NCBI GenBank assembly: GCA_964371715.1
Contig: CAYJNO010000002.1
Location: forward strand, 61,203-125,202
Direction: 5' to 3'
DNA: 64,000 nt
Source: CAYJNO01 sp964371715
GTDB taxonomy: Bacteria; Bacillota_I; Bacilli_A; Erysipelotrichales; Erysipelotrichaceae
A program made the position numbers and the translations under genes. How positions within the stretch are numbered: the stretch's first letter is position 1; each line of letters begins with the position of its first letter. Below are positions 9,421-18,251 of the stretch, piece after piece. The notes below the pieces were generated by a model that made no database searches, was not told the DNA's origin, and saw only the letters and a program-made list of their open reading frames with translations.

Positions 9421-10039
9421 AACTCACCACTTGTCTAATACTTTGATCTTTAATGATTATATATTCTTCTATTAAATTTGCATATTCTTTATAGTCTTCA
9501 GTACTAATTATAATTGTTTGGTGACTTTTAACTAAGTTTGTAATGTAATCCTTTATAATTTTTAATGTTATATCATCGTAGTTTTTAAATGGTTCATCTA
9601 ATATGTAGATGTCTGCTTGCTTTAAATCTAATAATGCTAATGATAATCTTTTTTGTATAATATTATTCAGTTTATGTGCTTGGATATTTTCGTCATTCAT
9701 CAGGTCCCATTTTTGCAAATAATATTCGACGTTTTCTATTTTTCTTTTATTTGTTAACTGGTAGAAATGTTCAATATTTTCTTTAACAGTTAAATATTCA
9801 CAAAATCCACCATTGCTATTAAGATAAGCAAACTTAATATTTCCATTATTCACTTCACCTTCATCAGGCTTTAAAATATTTAAAATTAATCTAAGTAAAG
9901 TAGTTTTTCCACTATTTTTATTTCCAATTAGTGCGTAGATTCTTCCTCTTTTTATTTTTAAATTTAAATCGTTAAATACTAAATTATTTTTTCTATAAGA
10001 ATATGAAATATTTTTTAAAGTAATTAATTCTCTATTCAT
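9413..10039 (-). CDS. ABC transporter ATPase with degenerate signature motif
   Basis: A 208-residue nucleotide-binding subunit. Walker A is good (GNKNSGKT, 39-46) and Walker B is good (ADIYILDEP, 142-150). The LSGGQ signature region reads LNNIIQKR (124-131), the Q-loop glutamine is not evident, and the switch histidine is replaced (ISTED, 178-182). ATP binding looks likely, but normal hydrolysis is doubtful. It shares an operon with the membrane subunit behind a strong promoter. The degenerate motifs resemble those sometimes seen in exporter ATPases of self-immunity systems, which is only a suggestion. Confidence 0.75.
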   Translation of the reverse strand: MNRELITLKNISYSYRKNNLVFNDLNLKIKRGRIYALIGNKNSGKTTLLRLILNILKPDEGEVNNGNIKFAYLNSNGGFCEYLTVKENIEHFYQLTNKRKIENVEYYLQKWDLMNDENIQAHKLNNIIQKRLSLALLDLKQADIYILDEPFKNYDDITLKIIKDYITNLVKSHQTIIISTEDYKEYANLIEEYIIIKDQSIRQVVSYE

Positions 10040-10053
10040 TTTAACCTCTTTTT

Positions 10054-10072
10054 GTAGTCGTAATCACACTAC
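10054..10072. promoter_or_regulatory. Possible operator of the small ABC operon
   Basis: A dyad with GTAGT and ACTAC arms separated by nine bases lies between the promoter and the ATPase start. Such sites are bound by GntR/YtrA-type regulators of similar ABC operons, but no such gene is in the window. Confidence 0.3.
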
Positions 10073-10084
10073 TTGTGCCCATAA

Positions 10085-10113
10085 ATTGTATTAAATTTAC
10101 ATTTTTGTGTCAA
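10085..10113 (-). promoter_or_regulatory. Promoter of the small ABC transporter operon
   Basis: TTGACA (10108-10113) and TACAAT (10085-10090), spaced by 17 bases on the minus strand. This is close to consensus and one of the stronger promoters in the window. Confidence 0.75.
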
Positions 10114-10214
10114 CTTCTTTATTAAATAAAGCAATTAATTATATATTTGTAAAATTTAGAGCAACTTATCTATTATAACATTATATTTCTAGAAATAAAT
10201 ATTTTCATTAAAGT

Positions 10215-10243
10215 TTGTGAAAATACCTATTTAGATTTATAAT
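10215..10243 (+). promoter_or_regulatory. Promoter of pncB-nadD
   Basis: TTGTGA (10215-10220) and a perfect TATAAT (10238-10243) with 17-base spacing, followed by a GAGG ribosome binding site before the ATG at 10268. Confidence 0.7.
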
Positions 10244-10267
10244 ATTTAATATATAAGAGGATTTTTT

Positions 10268-11716
10268 ATGAATGTACTAAATAAAGAAAAAAACTATGCT
10301 ATGCTTTTAGACTTCTATGAGTTAACGATGATTAATGGATATCTTAAAAGTGGCTATGCATCACAAATCGCGGTATTTGATTTATTTTTTCGCAAAGTAC
10401 CTGATAATGGTGGTTTTGTTATCGCCTGTGGGTTAAATGAAGTTGTTGATTATATTTTAAATATAAAATTCGACCATGATGATATTAATTTTTTAAAGAG
10501 TCAGAATATTTTTGATCAAGATTTCTTTGATTTTCTTTTAAACTTTAAATTTACAGGTGATTTGTATAGCGTAAAAGAAGGGAGTGTTGTATACCCTAAT
10601 GAACCAATTGTTGTGATTAAGGCTCCTATTTTAGAAGCTCAATTAATTGAAACAATGCTATTATTGATCATTAATCATCAATCATTAATTGCAACTAAAA
10701 CAAGTAGAATTGTTAGAGCCGCAAGAGGAAAAGATGTAATTGAACTTGGAGCACGCCGTGCTCATGGATTTGATGCAGCAATCTATGGGGCAAAAGCAGC
10801 TTATATAGCAGGTGTAAAAGCAACTGCAACAGTACTTGCTGGAAAATTATATAATATTCCAATTACAGGAACAATGGCCCACTCTTGGATACAATTCTTT
10901 AATGATGAATATGAAGCATTTGCAGCATACGCTAAAGTATACCCTGATAGCTGCACCTTATTAGTTGATACTTATAACACTTTAAAATCAGGTGTCATTA
11001 ACGCTATTCGTGTTCATAAAGATATATTAGAACCTATGGGTAAATCATTAAAAGCTATCCGTATAGATAGTGGAGACTTAGCTTACTTATCAAAAAAAGC
11101 TCGAGAACTTTTGGACAATGCTGGCTTATATGATACAAAAATTGTCGTATCTAATAGTGTAGATGAACAATTGATTTTTTCATTAATTAATCAAGATGCA
11201 AAAATTGATGTCTATGGTGTAGGTGAGCGCTTAATCACTGCCAAATCAGACCCTGTCTTTGGTGGTGTATATAAACTTGTGTCAATAGAAGATCAAAATA
11301 AAAATTATCTACCTCGCATTAAAGTTAGTAATAATGTAGAAAAAGTTGTTAACCCAGGCTTTAAAAAGTTATACCGTGGTTATGATAGTAATGGTACAAG
11401 TATTTATGATATTATCGCTTTACATGATGAAGTAATTGATACAAATACTGTAATTAAAAATCTAAAAAAACCTTATAAAAATTATCCGATATTAGAAGAT
11501 GTTACGGTTGAATGTCTACATTTACCAATCATAATCAATGGTGAATTAGTTTATGATTTACCAACTCTTGAAGAGATTAAAGAACATTTACAAAACTCAC
11601 TAACTAAAGTATCTATTGAAGAAACAAGATTTAATTTCCCTCATGAACATTATGTTGATCTAACTTCAACTTTATATGATTTAAGAGTTGAACTATTAAA
11701 TAAGTATGAAAAATAA
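10268..11716 (+). CDS. pncB: Nicotinate phosphoribosyltransferase
   Basis: A 482-residue enzyme that joins nicotinate and PRPP to give nicotinate mononucleotide, the entry of the Preiss-Handler NAD salvage route in the cytoplasm. Family features are clear: DFYELTM near residue 16, FDLFFRKVP near residue 40, ELGARRAHGFDAA around residues 158-170, the MAHSW phosphohistidine region near 203, and IRIDSGDLAYL near residue 264. Length is normal. The 3' end overlaps nadD by 11 bases, so the next enzyme of the pathway is translationally coupled. Confidence 0.95.
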   Translation: MNVLNKEKNYAMLLDFYELTMINGYLKSGYASQIAVFDLFFRKVPDNGGFVIACGLNEVVDYILNIKFDHDDINFLKSQNIFDQDFFDFLLNFKFTGDLYSVKEGSVVYPNEPIVVIKAPILEAQLIETMLLLIINHQSLIATKTSRIVRAARGKDVIELGARRAHGFDAAIYGAKAAYIAGVKATATVLAGKLYNIPITGTMAHSWIQFFNDEYEAFAAYAKVYPDSCTLLVDTYNTLKSGVINAIRVHKDILEPMGKSLKAIRIDSGDLAYLSKKARELLDNAGLYDTKIVVSNSVDEQLIFSLINQDAKIDVYGVGERLITAKSDPVFGGVYKLVSIEDQNKNYLPRIKVSNNVEKVVNPGFKKLYRGYDSNGTSIYDIIALHDEVIDTNTVIKNLKKPYKNYPILEDVTVECLHLPIIINGELVYDLPTLEEIKEHLQNSLTKVSIEETRFNFPHEHYVDLTSTLYDLRVELLNKYEK

Positions 11717-12299
11717 AATCATTATATTTGGAGGATCATTCAACCCTATTACTACCGCACACTTTAATATTTTAAAGTGTGCCATGGCAAAAATAAACGC
11801 TTCTAAAGCAATATTTTTACCAACAGGAGATATGTATAATAAAAGTGATTTATTAGACTTTAAACATCGTTTTAATATGCTTAATATAATTTGTGCTAAT
11901 GAAAAAAATTTTGAAGTTAATGACTATGAAAATAGATTTGAGACTAACCCTAAAGCATTAATGTCATTAAACTATTTTAGAAGTATCTACCCTGATAGCG
12001 AATTATATTTTATGATGGGAAAAGATAATTTTATTAACTTTGATAAATGGTATCAACCTGAATCTATCTTAAGTAATTATCATATAATCGTGATTGATCG
12101 TGATAGTAATGTCAAAAACTTTAATCATCAATTTATGAAATTTAATGACAAAATAACCTTTATTGAAAGCACATTAGATAATTATCTTGTCTCATCAAGC
12201 ATTGTTCGTAGTTTGTTTAAAGAAAATAAAAATGATGAAGCTTTTAAACTTGTCGATAAGCAAGTTTATGACTACATCATTAATAATAATTTATACTAA
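11706..12299 (+). CDS. nadD: Nicotinate-nucleotide adenylyltransferase
   Basis: A 197-residue nucleotidyltransferase that makes deamido-NAD from nicotinate mononucleotide and ATP. The nucleotidyltransferase motif GGSFNP (9-14) with His19, and the second motif SSSIVR near residue 162, are both present. Immediate linkage to pncB supports the role. Its last nine bases overlap the end of the convergent gatD gene, and no terminator is seen between them. Confidence 0.92.
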   Translation: MKNKIIIFGGSFNPITTAHFNILKCAMAKINASKAIFLPTGDMYNKSDLLDFKHRFNMLNIICANEKNFEVNDYENRFETNPKALMSLNYFRSIYPDSELYFMMGKDNFINFDKWYQPESILSNYHIIVIDRDSNVKNFNHQFMKFNDKITFIESTLDNYLVSSSIVRSLFKENKNDEAFKLVDKQVYDYIINNNLY

Positions 12300-13013
12300 T
12301 CTTTTCTTTAGTGTTTCAAAGGCTTTAGCTTCTAGGCTATCATCAAGTTCACTTAATGTGACTTGACCATAGCGCTTAGCTAAAGCTTTTTTTATTATAA
12401 AATCTGCTAATTTTGGATTTTTTGGCAGTAATGGACCATGTAAATAAGTACCAAGTACATTTTGATGATAAAAACCTTCAAAACCTTTAATATACTCATT
12501 GCCATGTCCATAGATAACTTTACCTAATGGATACTTCACATTCATGGTTTGTCCACCATGATTTTCAAAACCAATTAACTCAAAAACTTCATCATCAAGT
12601 TTAACTTCAATTAGAACATTACCAATACAGCGACCTTCACTTTTATTTTCTGTATAATAATCAAAGATTTTAAGACCATCAATAATTTTACCATCTTGGT
12701 CTTTATAGTATTGCCCAAATAATTGATAACCTCCACATATTAATAAAATAAAGGTCTTATCTTCTATGGCCTTTTCAATTGCACTTTTACGTTTAATTAA
12801 ATCTTCATAAATAATATTTTGTTCATTATCAGCTCCACCTCCAAAAAAGATTAAGTCAAATTTACTAAAATCTTTTTCTTCATTTAAACCTAAAGTCTCA
12901 ACATTAACTTCAATATTACGATCTAATAAGCGTTTTTTTAATACTTTAATATTTCCACTATCCCCATATAAATCCATAATATTATGATATAACCATAAAA
13001 TATTTAAAATCAT
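12291..13013 (-). CDS. gatD: Lipid II isoglutaminyl synthase, glutaminase subunit
   Basis: A 240-residue class I glutamine amidotransferase of the CobB/CobQ type. The nucleophile Cys93 lies in LICGGYQ and the catalytic His192 in YLHGP. With MurT it amidates the alpha-carboxyl of D-Glu at position 2 of the lipid II stem peptide. It starts within the last four bases of murT. In the family this amidation favours cross-linking by penicillin-binding proteins, which implies a real peptidoglycan wall in this organism. Confidence 0.92.
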   Translation of the reverse strand: MILNILWLYHNIMDLYGDSGNIKVLKKRLLDRNIEVNVETLGLNEEKDFSKFDLIFFGGGADNEQNIIYEDLIKRKSAIEKAIEDKTFILLICGGYQLFGQYYKDQDGKIIDGLKIFDYYTENKSEGRCIGNVLIEVKLDDEVFELIGFENHGGQTMNVKYPLGKVIYGHGNEYIKGFEGFYHQNVLGTYLHGPLLPKNPKLADFIIKKALAKRYGQVTLSELDDSLEAKAFETLKKRLV

Positions 13014-14320
13014 TTTGCATACCTCTTCAAAATCTTTCTTGTTTTTTGAAGTGCCGTATATGTTACTAAAGCATAAACCTTATGCTCTAAACTATTTATG
13101 TATTTAATTGCATCTTCATCTTCTTCAAAAACTTTTATATTTTTATCAAAGTTATTATATTTAACACATAATGCAATATCATATGCACGTGAGCCTGTAC
13201 AAATAATATTTTCTACATTACTATCATTCAATATTTCAAATCTTACATCATAAATCCAAGAAACATCACGTCCGTCTTGTCCAAAGTCATTTAATGTTAA
13301 AAGAATATTTTTAACTTCGTTTTGTTCATTAATATATTTAAGAACCTCATTGGCGCCAGTTGGATTTTTAATTAAATTTAATAATAGTTCATTATTCAAA
13401 TTAAAAGTTTCCATACGACCATCATTCATCGCAAATCCTTTAAATACTTCATTTATTAGATCATCTGATATTTCTAGGCTATGGGCTAAACTTATTACTG
13501 CTAAACAATTATAGACAGCATAGATCGTATTATAAGGATTATTAAAGGTATAATTATTAACCATAAATGTTTTATTATTAGCACTAATATTTTGTCCTAA
13601 GACAATATTATCATAACTTGGGAAATCACAGTTTGGACAATTAAAATCACCAATATGTGAGTATTGATAAAAGTTATATTTTAATTCATGATTACAGTTA
13701 AAACAAAAGCGTCCTTCTAATACCTCATTACTTACACTAATAGCTTTACTAAATGCTTCTGCTTTAAAATAAATTACATTATCTTTATGATATCCAATAC
13801 GCGCAACATTTGGATCATCACCATTTAAAATTAAAGTACCTTTAAATCCATTTAAAGCATCATCTAGATTTCTAATAATATTTTCCATTTCTCCTGCACG
13901 ATCTAATTGATCTCTAAATAGATTATTTATTATAAAATGTGAAACTTCTATATTTTGTATCACTTTTTTTACGCTTAATTCATCAACCTCAATAATTAAT
14001 GCATCAGCTTTAATCTCCCCATTTAAGTTAGCATTTGTTAATAATAAAGTAGTAATACCAGCAATTAAGTTATCACCACCAATATTACTTACTACTTTAT
14101 TATAATGTTTATTTAATACTTGATATGTTAAATTCGTTGTTGTAGTTTTACCATTAGTACCTGTTATTAAGATAACATTTTTTGGCAATTTAATTTTACT
14201 AATAGCTATAGGATCAAGCTTTGCTGCTAATTTCCCAGGTAATGAACCACCTCTTTTATTAAAGATTGTTAAGATGAATTTAATTAATTTTGCCAATAAT
14301 ATACTAAGTCTAAAACGCAT
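13010..14320 (-). CDS. murT: Lipid II isoglutaminyl synthase, Mur-ligase subunit
   Basis: A 436-residue Mur ligase-like protein, the ATP-using partner of GatD. The P-loop TGTNGKTTTT lies near residues 53-62. A four-cysteine zinc ribbon (CFNC...CPNC) is at about residues 207-232, as in characterised MurT. The C-terminal DUF1727 domain contains NDFGQDGRDVSW near residue 352. Start and stop are packed against pgcA (two bases) and gatD (four-base overlap), so it is part of a long operon. Confidence 0.93.
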   Translation of the reverse strand: MRFRLSILLAKLIKFILTIFNKRGGSLPGKLAAKLDPIAISKIKLPKNVILITGTNGKTTTTNLTYQVLNKHYNKVVSNIGGDNLIAGITTLLLTNANLNGEIKADALIIEVDELSVKKVIQNIEVSHFIINNLFRDQLDRAGEMENIIRNLDDALNGFKGTLILNGDDPNVARIGYHKDNVIYFKAEAFSKAISVSNEVLEGRFCFNCNHELKYNFYQYSHIGDFNCPNCDFPSYDNIVLGQNISANNKTFMVNNYTFNNPYNTIYAVYNCLAVISLAHSLEISDDLINEVFKGFAMNDGRMETFNLNNELLLNLIKNPTGANEVLKYINEQNEVKNILLTLNDFGQDGRDVSWIYDVRFEILNDSNVENIICTGSRAYDIALCVKYNNFDKNIKVFEEDEDAIKYINSLEHKVYALVTYTALQKTRKILKRYAK

Positions 14321-14322
14321 AA

Positions 14323-16008
14323 TTATCCCTTTACTAAAGTATCAATAGCATTACTAATTTTTTCAAATTTAGTTTGTGCAGTTGCTTTATCTGAAGCTTT
14401 TATTGAATAATAGAATTTACATTTTGGTTCAGTTCCACTTGGTCTAATAGCTATAAAACCACCATCTTCTAAATAATATTTTAATACATCAGCTTTTGTG
14501 AAACCTTCAATATTTGTTTTATTATCACCATCTACTTTTACTAGTAATCCATAATCTTCATAGCCTTTAACTTTGTAATCAGCAATCACTTCTAATGGAT
14601 TTTCTCTAAAACTTTTAATTAATGCTTGTAATTTAATTGCACCTTCTTGTCCTTGTAAAGTGATAGATGTTTGTGTATCTAAATAATAGCCCTCACGAGC
14701 ATATATATCTTCTAATACATCTACTAGTGTTTTATTATTGCCTTTATAGTAGTTACAAGCTTCAGCAAGCATTAAACATGCTTGTGTAGCATCTTTATCT
14801 CTTACAAATGGGCTAATCAGTGAACCATAGCTTTCCTCATAACCAAAGACATAGTTTTTACTTTGCGCTTTAGTGTATAGTTCAACTTTTTCACCAATAA
14901 ATTTAAAGCCTGTTAATGTTTTTTCAGTTTCAATTTTATAATTTGATGCAACAGCTTCTCCAATATCACTTGTTACAATAGTGTTAAACATAATTGGATT
15001 TTCTGGTAAGATATTTTTTTCAGTCAATTGACTAAAAATATATTCCATTAAAATAGCACCAGTTTGATTACCTGTTAATATTTCATATTCATTTTGATGT
15101 TTTACACCAACACCCATACGATCTCCATCAGGATCACATACTAATATTAAATCAGCATCATATTTTTTTGCATATTCTAATGAAAGTTCATATGCAGCTA
15201 ATTCTTCTGGATTTGGTGTTTTTGTATTTGAGAAATCAGGATCTGGTGTTGCTTGCTCTTCTACTAAGATTAAATCATACCCTGCTTCTTTAATCGTATA
15301 ACATACTGCTGCATTACTTGCACCATGTTCTGGTGAAAATACTACTTTAATATCTTTATTTAAATCAGGATTTAATCTAATACCCATTACTGCTTCATAG
15401 TATTCTTTATCTAATTCTTCTTTAACTTCAACAATTAAGTCATTATTAGGTGTTGGTACTAAACTAATTGGATCTTCAACAGCATTTACTAAAGCAATAA
15501 CTTGGCTTGCAATAGCAGGAATTAATTGGCACCCTGTTTCATCATATAACTTATACCCGTTATATTCTTTAGGATTATGTGATGCTGTAATCATTACACC
15601 ACCAAAACAATTATAATATCTAACTGCGAATGATAATTCAGGAGTTGGTGTTAATGTTTTACATAAATAAACCTTAATACCTTTACCTGACAAATACTTA
15701 GCAGTATCTAATGCAAATTCATAAGATTGATGACGATTATCATATCCTATTGCTACTCCTCTTTGCATTGCTTCTTCACCATTTTGAACAATATAATTTC
15801 CAAAGCCTTCATTTGCTTTTCTAATAGTATGAATATTAATACGGTTAGGACCTGTACCCATTACACCACGCATACCTGCTGTACCAAATTCAATGTTAGT
15901 ATAAAATGCATCATTGATGGCTTTTTCATTCATTTGTTCTAACTCTTCTTTTAACGATGGTTCTAAATTTTCATTGTTTAACCAATATAAATATTTTTCT
16001 TTGATCAT
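14323..16008 (-). CDS. pgcA: Phosphoglucomutase / phosphomannomutase
   Basis: A 561-residue alpha-D-phosphohexomutase that interconverts glucose-6-phosphate and glucose-1-phosphate, feeding UDP-glucose and cell-envelope polymers. The phosphoserine loop TASHNP (Ser143), the metal loop DPDGDRMG near residue 293, and the phosphate-binding RPSGTEPK near residue 526 are intact. Length fits the Firmicute PgcA type rather than GlmM (about 450). It could also link to maltodextrin use, but it sits in the wall-synthesis operon. Confidence 0.93.
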   Translation of the reverse strand: MIKEKYLYWLNNENLEPSLKEELEQMNEKAINDAFYTNIEFGTAGMRGVMGTGPNRINIHTIRKANEGFGNYIVQNGEEAMQRGVAIGYDNRHQSYEFALDTAKYLSGKGIKVYLCKTLTPTPELSFAVRYYNCFGGVMITASHNPKEYNGYKLYDETGCQLIPAIASQVIALVNAVEDPISLVPTPNNDLIVEVKEELDKEYYEAVMGIRLNPDLNKDIKVVFSPEHGASNAAVCYTIKEAGYDLILVEEQATPDPDFSNTKTPNPEELAAYELSLEYAKKYDADLILVCDPDGDRMGVGVKHQNEYEILTGNQTGAILMEYIFSQLTEKNILPENPIMFNTIVTSDIGEAVASNYKIETEKTLTGFKFIGEKVELYTKAQSKNYVFGYEESYGSLISPFVRDKDATQACLMLAEACNYYKGNNKTLVDVLEDIYAREGYYLDTQTSITLQGQEGAIKLQALIKSFRENPLEVIADYKVKGYEDYGLLVKVDGDNKTNIEGFTKADVLKYYLEDGGFIAIRPSGTEPKCKFYYSIKASDKATAQTKFEKISNAIDTLVKG

Positions 16009-16012
16009 ATCC

Positions 16013-17212
16013 TTAATCCTTTCCTCTAATTTCTGTTATATGATTAAGACTTCCATAGATTGAACTAGCTTCTAATTCAACTTCATGGTACGCCATTAAT
16101 TCTGATATTGTTACAAATTCATAGTTATTAGCTAAAAGATATTCGATAATATCTTTTAGTGAATCTTTAGTTGTCTTATGTATATCATGTAATAGGATAA
16201 CATCATTTGGTTGTACATTATCTATCATATATTCTTTAATTAATACTGGATCTTTTAGCTTCCAGTCTAATGTATCTAAACTCCACATTATCCATGGCAT
16301 ATTTACGATATCTAATACTTTTTGATTATATGAAGCATATGGTGGTCTAAATGTTTTTAAATGATATTCATTATTTGTAATAGTGCTAATATAATTATTC
16401 AAACTATTAAACTCATCATAGATTTCTTCATCACTTAATTTTTTAAGATATGGATGAGTTTTAGTATGATTTCCAAGTTCATGACCAGCATTTATCATTT
16501 CTATAATAAATTCATCATGATTCTTATCAATTACATTATCCCCAACAATATAAAATGTAGCTTTTACATTATAACTGTTTAATATTTCAACAACTTCTTT
16601 TGAAACAGCTGTTATACCATCATCAAATGTTAAGGCAACTAAATTCTTACTTTCATCAATATAACGATATGGTTGATGTATTATTTTATTATTAACAATT
16701 CCTAAATCATATTCTAAATATTTTACATAGGCATTTAAATTAACTTCAAAGCTAAATTTATCATAATTGGCAATTAAAGCATTGTCTCTTAAATAATAAT
16801 CAATAAATGTATACTCACTATTTTCAATGTCCAATTCTTTTGCATAACTATGTGCACTATAATTTAAGTTTACAAGCATTTTATCATTAATACTAGTATT
16901 TTCGACTAGTGTTCCATCATCTTTAAGTATAATTCCTTTATTAATATCTGGATAATAAATACTATAATAATTTTGATATTGATATAGTTCATAGTTTGCT
17001 TCTACATTATTAAAATCGTTTACAATATCTTTTAAATATTTTTTTACTTCTTTATTAACAGTACTATTAATATCTGGATAGGTAATTTTTACATTATTAA
17101 TAAAGTTATATACCTCAAATTTTTCATTACAAACAGAACTTGTAAGCATAAAAATGCTAATACAAAGTAATAGCATTTTTAATAAGTTTTTTAAATGTTT
17201 ATTATAGATCAT
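16013..17212 (-). CDS. Secreted or membrane-anchored polysaccharide deacetylase
   Basis: About 399 residues. A hydrophobic N-terminal segment (residues about 10-27) should export or anchor it. The N-terminal half is an extracellular domain of the kind seen before NodB domains in Gram-positive wall deacetylases. The C-terminal half is a carbohydrate esterase 4 (NodB) domain: TFDDG, HTKTHP (metal histidines), RPPYAS, and LLHD near the end. It probably removes acetyl groups from wall peptidoglycan. I chose the ATG at 17212; a TTG lies directly before it, and the 5' end overlaps nrdB by about 11 bases. Confidence 0.85.
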   Translation of the reverse strand: MIYNKHLKNLLKMLLLCISIFMLTSSVCNEKFEVYNFINNVKITYPDINSTVNKEVKKYLKDIVNDFNNVEANYELYQYQNYYSIYYPDINKGIILKDDGTLVENTSINDKMLVNLNYSAHSYAKELDIENSEYTFIDYYLRDNALIANYDKFSFEVNLNAYVKYLEYDLGIVNNKIIHQPYRYIDESKNLVALTFDDGITAVSKEVVEILNSYNVKATFYIVGDNVIDKNHDEFIIEMINAGHELGNHTKTHPYLKKLSDEEIYDEFNSLNNYISTITNNEYHLKTFRPPYASYNQKVLDIVNMPWIMWSLDTLDWKLKDPVLIKEYMIDNVQPNDVILLHDIHKTTKDSLKDIIEYLLANNYEFVTISELMAYHEVELEASSIYGSLNHITEIRGKD

Positions 17213-18242
17213 CAACTAAAGCACCGCTTTTTGCATAAGCTGTACTTTTCGCTTCAAAAAAGTCTGTTTTAATCATATTAGCATCTGCATATTGATTAAC
17301 CCATTTCATTGATTCTGGTTCACTATCAAAGCCTTCATAGATTGGATCTAATCCTATGTTTTTACATCTTAAGTTACCTAAATATTTAATATAATCACTA
17401 ATCATTGATTCTGATAAGCCTTCAATCGCATCACCAATTACATATTGTCCCCAAGCTATTTCTTGTTCACAACCTTCTTTAATCATTGAACGATATTCAT
17501 TACATTTTTCAACTGTAAATAATTCCGGATTTTCCTTTTTTAGTTCATTAATGATATTTTTAAATAACCATAAATGAGTGTTTTCATCACGATTGATATA
17601 ACGTATTTCTTGTGCACTTCCTGTCATTTTATTAATACGTCCCAAGCTATAGAAAAACATAAATCCACTATAGAAGTAAACACCTTCTAAAATATAGTTA
17701 GCTACAATAGTACGCATCAAAGTATAAGCATCTTGTTTTTCTTGAAACTCATTATAAATAGAGCCAATAAATTCATTACGTCTTAATAAGTGTTCATCTG
17801 ATTTCCATTGGTATAGGATATCCATTCTTTCATCAATTGAACAAATAGTATCTAACATATAGCTATAACTTTGTGAATGAACAGCCTCTTGGAAAGTTTG
17901 AATTGATAAACATAAATTAACTTCATTAGCTGTGATATAAGATGAAATACTTGGTAAGTTAGCAGTTTGAATACTATCTAAGAATATTAAGAATGATAAT
18001 ATTTTATCATAAGCTCTTTTTTCACTAGGAGTCAAACGGTGATAATCTTTCACATCTTGTCCTAAGTTTATTTCTTCTGGAATCCAAAAATTATTCATAG
18101 CGATACGATACCAATCGCTAACCCATGTATATTTAATATTATTAAAATCATTTAAATTAGTTGTATTTCCATTAATCATTGATCTTTTATTTAATTCTAT
18201 ATCTCCATTAGGATTAAATAGTTTCTTTTTGTCTAAACTCAT
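17202..18242 (-). CDS. nrdB: Class I ribonucleotide reductase, beta (radical) subunit
   Basis: A 346-residue ferritin-like protein that houses the metal/tyrosyl radical cofactor. All expected ligands are visible: Asp89, Glu119, His122, Glu186, Glu220 and His223. The radical tyrosine Tyr126 lies four residues after His122, so this is a Tyr-radical class I enzyme rather than the Phe-containing class Ic. It works with NrdA, encoded nine bases upstream, to make deoxynucleotides. No nrdI is nearby. Class I enzymes need oxygen to build the cofactor, which is notable beside the anaerobe-type genes elsewhere. Confidence 0.93.
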   Translation of the reverse strand: MSLDKKKLFNPNGDIELNKRSMINGNTTNLNDFNNIKYTWVSDWYRIAMNNFWIPEEINLGQDVKDYHRLTPSEKRAYDKILSFLIFLDSIQTANLPSISSYITANEVNLCLSIQTFQEAVHSQSYSYMLDTICSIDERMDILYQWKSDEHLLRRNEFIGSIYNEFQEKQDAYTLMRTIVANYILEGVYFYSGFMFFYSLGRINKMTGSAQEIRYINRDENTHLWLFKNIINELKKENPELFTVEKCNEYRSMIKEGCEQEIAWGQYVIGDAIEGLSESMISDYIKYLGNLRCKNIGLDPIYEGFDSEPESMKWVNQYADANMIKTDFFEAKSTAYAKSGALVDDL

Positions 18243-18251
18243 AGTTCCTCC

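Noticed and set aside
15727..15942. Antisense open frames inside pgcA, nrdA and other long genes
   Set aside because: They are shadows of real genes in an AT-rich genome; their products are low-complexity and lack start signals.
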